From Lineus longissimus (lineage: Eukaryota > Nemertea > Pilidiophora > Heteronemertea > Lineidae), in contig NC_088311.1 in the NCBI RefSeq assembly GCF_910592395.1, positions 15,938,501 through 16,002,500 of the forward strand: 64,000 nt of DNA, written 5' to 3'. How positions within the stretch are numbered: the first letter of the stretch is position 1; each line of letters starts with the position of its first letter. Below, piece after piece: positions 57,810 through 64,000 of this stretch. The notes beneath the pieces are model-generated. The model saw only the letters and a list, made by a program, of their open reading frames with translations. It searched no databases and was not told the origin of the DNA. Both the position numbers and the translations under genes were made by a program.

Positions 57810-57870
57810 TGAGATATCTACGAGTCGGTGATGAGAGAGTCAAGCAATTGACACCATTGACTTTGGAAGT
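57810..57870 (-). repeat. Repeat X, right copy
   Basis: Inverted copy of 54,786-54,848. It ends where the FLYWCH-containing reading frame begins. Confidence 0.75.
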
Positions 57871-58742
57871 TGTTCGTGATGTGGACCAGCACAACGGTGC
57901 CCGATACTGAACATACATGTATGCAAGACCCAAACTATTTTATTCCTCTTGTTCATGGACCGAAACCAGTAACGTTTGAAAGTATTGCAAGGAAAAATAG
58001 ACGACCAGCCAAGCAGACGCTAAGACCAAGCCCGACACCACCACTGATCTCCACAGCCCGACAAGACATCTCACCTCCGCCGTTGCCACCGGCAGCCCAA
58101 GCACCAGACATTCCGAGTGATGAAACATTCGAAGATTCACTCCTTGACCCCATCCCCATACCCACAGCAGCCACAGATGATATCTCCTACGAAACGATCG
58201 AATCATCGTCACAGCGAGGGGGAACGAAACTAGTCGATAGTCTGGGTTTCAGTTATACCGTGAAATATCGTATGAAAACAGCCATCCACTGGATGTGTAC
58301 CATTCGTAACAAGACCAACAACTGCAAGGCGATGGAGAAGCAATCCGGTAGCTGTTACAGTCGGGGATCTCATTCCCATTGTCATCATCCATTTACCTGT
58401 GTTGCAGTCGCAATGAAAGTATCCGCCACAGTAAAGAAACAAGCAGTAGATGATCTCTTCCGCCCAGCCTCAGATATCGTTGATGAAGTTTTGCTCCAGC
58501 AAGTATGCCCAAACGAACCACTCGAAGCAATGCCAGCACCTATGAACAAAACCAGACTAGAAAACAGAAAGAGAAGAAGCGCCCCGTCTCATTCCCATTG
58601 TCATCATCTTGCCTCAAGGGGATATCCAGTCCCAGCTGCCCTACAACAGTTTGAGGGGTTCAACAAGCCAGAAGGGTTCAAGAAACGCAGGATTGAAGGC
58701 AGTCGTCTCACCAAGCACTGTATGTGTAGCTATGCTGGGTAA
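57870..58742 (+). pseudogene. FLYWCH-type zinc-finger protein, N-terminal exon of a decayed gene
   Basis: A 290-codon frame. Residues 1-115 are Pro/Ser/Thr-rich and low in complexity. Residues about 117-173 look like a FLYWCH zinc finger: KLVDSLGFSYTVKYR, then IHWMC (Cys143), NNCKA (Cys152) and HSHCHHP (His168/His170). Next comes KKQAVDDLFRPASDIVDEVL, a helical region that in animal FLYWCH proteins follows the finger. FLYWCH fingers bind DNA and are found in transposases of the Mutator type and in host regulators. A second HSHCHH near residue 240 comes from a 22-base exact duplication. After the stop at 58,742 the similarity is lost, and the downstream DDE-like exons start near 59,139; whether the two parts were one gene is inferred from order and strand only. 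Confidence 0.65.
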
Positions 58743-59138
58743 CTCCTCTCTCTTGTTGAACAGCCATACATGAAAAAGAAGATATGGGCTGCTGTCCATG
58801 ATGCTGTATTGCTTCTTGCCACACATATGTAGAAATATGCAGACTTTTATGAGGAACAGAATGCTAGGTCCAAATTGAACAACAACAGACTGACTGTTGC
58901 ACCCGCAGCAGATTGAGAAGAATTGAAACTCTTCGAACCAGTTGATGATCCAGACCAGGTCTACCAACCTTTTTATGCAGCACTTCTGAAGGCTGGACAC
59001 TTCAAATCTGTCGGGAATTCGTCGAGCTGTTTGGTACAGTCACTGGTGTAAATCCAGTCACCCTTCGAGAGATGTACAGACACTTAACTGGGGACAATAG
59101 GATGACATCGATAAGCGTGTGCACAATTAGTTGATTTG

Positions 59139-61865
59139 CAGGATCCAGACCTGTTAGTTGACCAGCGTGTCAACAACCATCGGCCAGAACAGTTTCTTGT
59201 GTTCCTGGAATACTGCCAGAAGTACCTAAAATCTACAGTAGAAACTGCAGTTGACGACCGCTGTCATGATGCCCTGAATGATGGAGAAGTGGTTACTCAC
59301 TTGGCAGCAGCACTTAGCATTAGGGACCTGCATGCTCAAGTTGTAAAGACATACCCAGAAGGGACTCCGATTCCCAGTAAGCAGTGGCTTAGGTTACAGT
59401 TTTGGCCCAAGGGGTGTACTGCTGAGACTGCCAAGTACTTCACCAAATGTCAAGCACATGGTACAGGCCAGACAGTTCAGGATGGAGCATGTTGACTGCC
59501 ATTTTGCCAGCGCTATATTACACGACTTGAATGAATTTTGCGCCGGGTTTCGAAATGACACCACAATGGTATGTATGGATGATAAACACTGTCGTAAAGT
59601 GGGTGAACCTGAACATCCCATTGCAACTGTAGAGCGCGGCAGACAGGTTCTGGTCTCAAGAGATGCTACATTCAAAGTCAGTGACCATGACTTCACCAAG
59701 CTCAGAATTATTCCCAGTGTCACCCGTTGGGATCCTGGTCTAGTGGATAGGTCACAGTCGGTATCAAAGAGCACTCATTCCAGCCATCTAGTGCTCTACA
59801 CCACATGACTGAGCTGAATGCAGCGTTACAGACTCATGGTGATTCACACCCAATTGTTGCACTGTAAACAGATGGAGGTCCTGACTATAGGGGCAACCTG
59901 TTTTCTGTACAGGCCTCCTTGATTTGTCTCTTTCTGAAGAGGGACCTTGATCTTATCTCAGCTGCCCGCACACCTCCGTACAATTCTTGGAAGGAAAATC
60001 AACTTAGCATTGCAAGGTGTTGGTCTTATGAGACAGGAGACGGCAGTTGAGAATTTGCTGAAAGGCTGCAGCTCCATGGCGTCAATTAGAAAGATTGCTC
60101 AAGACAATACACAGGTACAGAACCCCTGGTACTGTAGAGTCCCACAGGAGAGGGGACGGCAAATACTGTTAGTAACACATTTAAACGCAGTTGCTCTCGT
60201 CCACTTCTGACAGACTCTACATTGCCTTGCCTTTTTCTGAGAAAATTGCCTGAATATTTTTGATATTCCTACACCTCTTCTCAATTAATTAGGTTAAATG
60301 TTTTCACATATATATTTTAGGCAGAAGAAGAAGTGATCAAGAGTTTACAACCCTGCAAAGAGTTGGTGGAATCGATGGTCGAACGCCCGGAGTACACTGG
60401 ACGTCCAGTTTCAGTGTTTACTCCTGCCCGAATGATCAGATTGAAGCAATGTGGTCTTTCATGAGCCAGATCGATTACACAGTGTAACTGTCTGACACGA
60501 CCCAGGTAAAGATTAAGACGAAAAAACAACTCCAGAAATTCCTACAAACTCATTGCAAGAGCAGGTACGTGCATGCTATATCTGAGTTCTATTCTTGTTG
60601 ACACCTGAGAGCACACTTTTATTTAAAAGGTGACTTTGGTCATTTCTGAATTTAATAAACTCATTTCAATTTCAGACATTACTTCTTCAGCGTGATGAAG
60701 TGCCGTGACATTGACTGTCCCTTTCACCTGCCACCTAGACTTACACCAGATGCTTTTGAAGACCTACATCACCTTCCTGATCCTGGGTCCAATGGCGATA
60801 GGTATGTTATTATCTGATCAAAAAGTACATGTACATGTATGTATGTACTGGTAAGTTTAGTTCTCTCTCCTTGAGGTTCAAGATTGAATTGGACAAGCTG
60901 ATGTTCATAAATGTGTTGCAATGAAAATTCAACACAACATTTCACCCTTCATTTAGGCACCATCCATTCAATGACTCGTATGGAAAAGAAACATCAGAGC
61001 ATTTTCGACCATCCATAGAAGAAAAGATGAAGAATTCCAAGCCCTTTAAAAAAAAATTCTGTTAACCCTAGGAAACAAACAGCTCATTTAACACTTCGAA
61101 GTAGGTTTAACATACAGGGTTTTTTGGATACTCGATTGAAATGATTTTACGTCACACCCTACATTGTATTTTGGTCATACATTTGTACACAGTTCATACT
61201 CACAATGACAATGATGTAAGAATAGGCAATTATTTAAAGGATATTGTGTACTGTCTACTGATCTTGTTCATTTCCCTTTCCAAGTTGTGGTACAGTGTGA
61301 AGATTGTGGAAAAAATGGCAACTCCTGCACTCTGAATTTAAGCTGAAACCTGATGAAAAGCATGCTGTGCAGCAACTCCTTGAGACGGTTTCCTACTCCT
61401 GTGGATCAAACTTATCGAACTAGCAAGAGATGATGAGAGCACCTTGCCTGCCATTTACGCCCATTGTGATCTTACATGCAATGACAAAACTGAGCTACCA
61501 TACTACTCAGCCGGATATGAGGTGAGGACATTTGTCTTTACTGTGGTGCAGAGGAAGGCCTAATCGATGTTGGGAAAGACTCTTATCCTCTGTGCGAAAC
61601 ATGTGTTGAAAAAGGACTAAAAGCAGTTCATACTCACAATGACAATGATGTTAGAATAAGCAATTATTTAAAGGATATTGTGTACTGTGTACTGATCTTG
61701 TTCATTTCCCTTTCCAACTTGTGGTACAGCGTGAAGATTGTGGAAAATGGCAACTCCTGCACTCTGAATTTGAAAAAAGGACTAAAAGCAGAATCCAAGA
61801 GGATAATGAATTTTAAGGCAAAACCTGTTCCTACGGTTCCTGATGATGAGGAACAGGATGATTAA
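59139..61865 (+). pseudogene. DDE-like transposase-derived protein, multi-exon, decayed
   Basis: Exon b (59,139-60,114): FWPKGCTAETAKYF, then after a frameshift HMVQARQFRMEHVDCHFASA, MVCMDDKHCRKVGEPEHPIA, SDHDFTKLRIIPSVT, and TDGGPDYRGNLFSVQASLIC. Exon c (60,321-60,564) has AEEEVIKSLQPCKELVESMV. Exon d (60,676-60,801) has RHYFFSVMKCRDIDCPFHLP. Exon e begins at 60,957 (HHPFNDSYGKETSEHFRPS). The last part has CEDCGK, YYSAGYE and CLYCGAEEGL. Introns 60,115-60,320, 60,565-60,675 and 60,802-60,956 keep GT-AG ends. From memory, a protein family in sponges, cnidarians and molluscs has these blocks in this order; I know no name for it. DDKH and TDGGPD look like two Asp of a DDE site, and the expected Glu block is deleted at about 59,990. 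Stops replace codons just before VTVGIKEH and TDGGPD. Not functional. Confidence 0.7.
61624..61771 (+). repeat. Duplicative insertion copied from 61,190-61,339
   Basis: The 148-base segment is a near-identical copy of 61,190-61,339, including the end of an intron and the start of an exon. It sits between two direct repeats of TGAAAAAGGACTAAAAGCAG (61,607-61,626 and 61,771-61,791, the latter with one extra A). Without it the frame would read CETCVEKGLKA straight into ESKRIMNFKAKPVPTVPDDE. Confidence 0.85.
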
Positions 61866-62339
61866 TGGGACAATGATGCAACTACAAATACATGTACAAT
61901 TTATAATATTGTATAATTTTCTGGCACTTTGATGGACAATTCTGTGTAGGATGAATTTCTGTGTGGAGTATGGTATACTAGTCTCAATAATTGTGCACAA
62001 GTGAAACCTTGTCTCTAGATTCTTTGTGGAAATATTCTGAATATTGTGCATATTGTGAGTATATCTCTTACACCACAGGGTTCTTCAGTATTTTAAATTC
62101 TCTTGTCTTAAATCCTTGTGTAGGCCTATAGTGAAACCTCTCTTGCAGCCATGACTTCCTTTCATAGACAGGGAATTATTGTTCAGTTTTAACCACAGTT
62201 TTAATTAGTTCATTGAAGGTTTTCTTCCATTTATTCTCGACCTTGACCTTCCTTATTTCAGCTCAAAAATATATAAAATATAAAATGCCCTACTACAAGG
62301 TGGAGTCATGTAAAACAAGTTGTCATTTTTTTGACCGGT
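61866..62339. other. No recognisable feature
   Basis: AT-rich 3' flank of the decayed gene. No terminal repeat or polyadenylation feature that I can assign. Confidence 0.4.
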
Positions 62340-62530
62340 ATTATACCTGACCGTTGGATCTACATTGAAGGAAATCGGTCTTGTTGACCCGACCGTCGGA
62401 TCTCGAGTGAAGGAAATCGGTCCTGTGTACACGACGGTCAGGTGACCAATACTGAAATTCTTCACTCCAGACGCAACGCCGTCGTGTCTCGAGTGAAGGA
62501 ATTTGGTACTACTATTCACCCGGCCGTCTG
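62340..62530. repeat. Degenerate tandem repeat, about 50-bp unit
   Basis: GACCGT(T/C)GGATCT followed by GTGAAGGAAATCGGTC or a close variant occurs two to three times, then more diverged with GTCTCGAGTGAAGGAATTTG. The ORFs at 62,253-62,636 translate this repeat. Confidence 0.65.
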
Positions 62531-62586
62531 GTGCAAGTCTGCTGACAAGGTTGCCCAACAAGTTGGGCAACCAAACTACAACACCA

Positions 62587-63650
62587 GGGCCCATATATTT
62601 ATAAAAGTTCTTAACTTAAGTGCCATAAAACCCTAAGTAGGATTCATAAAACTACTCAATGCCCCACTTAGCTAGGTTGACCGCTTAAGTTTGAGTGTAA
62701 CACTTATCTTTCTTCAATCAAAAGACACATCAGGATACCCGTGTCATATTTCTTGTTAATTTCTGCCTATAAATTATATCATTATTCATTGATCGTGGGT
62801 ATGCAAAAGTGCAAATTACAAATCATTTTTCTGTATACAATTTTGTATCATCGTTGCCCGGAGATGTTAGGGTTAAAAAATAGCGTCATAAGCTAAGGCC
62901 GCAACGGATACGCCCAAGGATGACCTCATCCCCTTCCCAACGTCTCGTATTATCTCCACTCATGAAACGAAGGTCCTAGAATCCAAGTACTGTAGGCATT
63001 CGATCGACCACACTGGTAACACCGTGAAATCGAAGAATCTGATAATAAAAACTGATAATTGAGGAGTGTCATCTTGTTTCAGAAATTTGGTTCAGTGAGG
63101 TTGTTACCTCCACAATTACTCGACTCGTGGTTGGTTTGGAAATGTTGACAGTATCACCAGCTGTTGGAATGATCCGCAAGGGTAAAGATTGTAAACCGAA
63201 GAGTCGCAAGCAGTTTTAACTCAGGAGGCAGCGCGAAATTCCTCCTAGTTTCCGATTCGTGGTCATCCCTCACAAGAATAATGTTTGCCGATCAAACCGA
63301 TTATCGCTGATATAATTATAAGTCGTTTTAGAAGTCTTGTGGGTGGAGGTGATCACGAAAACCCCTTTCCCTGCGAATTGCACGCCTGTGTGCAATTTCA
63401 TGTTGCTAAGTCAACATCAACAAATTCATCTCCAATGAGCGCCGTGCTAAAAATGAACTGGAAGAACCAGTCCACTTAGAGTTAAGATTGCTTCGGAGGT
63501 GTCTCAAATCTAAGATTCGATTTGAGTGGGCAACCTGACTTAAGCATATTTATGAATATGACTTATTTTAAGTAAGTACCCCACCTAAACTAGTTAAGAT
63601 GCTTTTTAGGTGCCCCACTTTGACTTAAGTAGCTTTATGAACACGGGCCC
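62587..63650. mobile_element. MITE candidate, 1,064 bp, GGGCCC termini
   Basis: Left end GGGCCCATATATTTATAAAA, right end (complement) GGGCCCGTGTTCATAAAGCT; both continue into CTTAAGT-rich sequence. The ends are clearly related but diverged. I could not define a target duplication, so the superfamily is open. Interior frames lack motifs. Confidence 0.55.
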
Positions 63651-64000
63651 AGAACTTACCGGTACCCAACAGTCTGGGGTGTAGGAGAAAAGGTCCTCGA
63701 ACAGAAGCAGGAGAAAGAAGGGATACTAGTATGTATGGCCCGCTTGACCTACATCCGACGCCATTGTTTCCCCTAATTTCCCGCTCACTAGTTACGCTGA
63801 AAGGGTGGATGTCATCCTGGGTGCGGACAAATGGTACCCAACTTCGAGATCGACTGGACAATAAGCACCCTGGGTGCCATTACACTAGACAAATAGCACC
63901 CAGCTTCTTTTTGCCTGGCTTACGGATCTTAGGGACGAGGATGTTTCTTGCAATCTTGTTTTATCTCGCGCCGTGGTACTTGTGGCATTAGCAGTGCGCG
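63651..64000. other. No recognisable feature
   Basis: The phrase GCACCC(T/A)GGGTG-like occurs three times between 63,810 and 63,905, giving weak internal repetition. Overlapping ORFs on both strands have no motif. Confidence 0.35.

Noticed and set aside
57940-58442. Minus-strand ORFs opposite the FLYWCH exon
   Set aside because: Shadows of the plus-strand reading frame, whose Cys/His pattern is specific.
1-64000. CRISPR arrays, operons or prokaryotic defence genes
   Set aside because: All arrays found are satellite-like or transposon-end repeats without spacer structure, and the coding relics are animal transposons with introns nearby.

Overview
The window is animal nuclear DNA, most likely from a marine invertebrate with a repeat-rich genome (a deuterostome or a spiralian; I cannot choose). 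The evidence is eukaryotic transposon families (piggyBac, Mutator-like, Ty3/Gypsy, LINE), GT-AG introns, long AT-rich non-coding stretches and a single-exon match to an animal protein (SCYL2-like pseudokinase). There is no prokaryotic gene organisation, and no rRNA gene, confident tRNA gene or CRISPR array.

The only probable host coding exon lies at 10,434-10,583 on the minus strand. It looks like the first coding exon of a SCYL2-type gene, with a possible upstream promoter and non-coding exon near 11.3-11.4 kb. Nearly everything else recognisable is mobile or repetitive. One repeat superfamily recurs across the window: a short 5' hairpin followed by a GCTCA motif, then a body of tandem or unique monomers, then a GACGGAC-type tract, a second hairpin and a short A run. 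At least five body types (called A to E here) share these ends.

Layout: 0-6 kb carries A and B repeats, a TTAA-flanked MITE and a Harbinger-like MITE. 8.6-12.3 kb carries a tandem minisatellite, the SCYL2-like exon and repeat D1. 16.7-22.8 kb carries repeats B2, E1 and C1. 22,982-28,383 is a complete but dead piggyBac element into which a 2.47 kb Foldback-like Mutator element (9-bp target duplication) has inserted. 28.5-31.1 kb is repeat E2. 33.6-35.9 kb is an A repeat split by a truncated LINE. 37.4-39.8 kb has a LINE endonuclease scrap and the RNase H end plus probable LTR of a Ty3/Gypsy element. 46.3-49.5 kb may be a second piggyBac element carrying repeat D2. 52.3-57.9 kb holds repeat C2, two further piggyBac fragments on opposite strands and a hAT-like non-autonomous element. 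57.9-61.9 kb is a decayed multi-exon gene joining a FLYWCH-type zinc finger to an uncharacterised DDE-like domain. 62.6-63.7 kb is a MITE candidate.

The window therefore records layered transposition: insertions within insertions, internal deletions, and two places where local template-switching or duplicative insertion broke a reading frame. The strongest candidates for something little described are the shared-terminus repeat superfamily and the FLYWCH/DDE-like relic. All homology statements rest on motif recognition by eye; no search was run.
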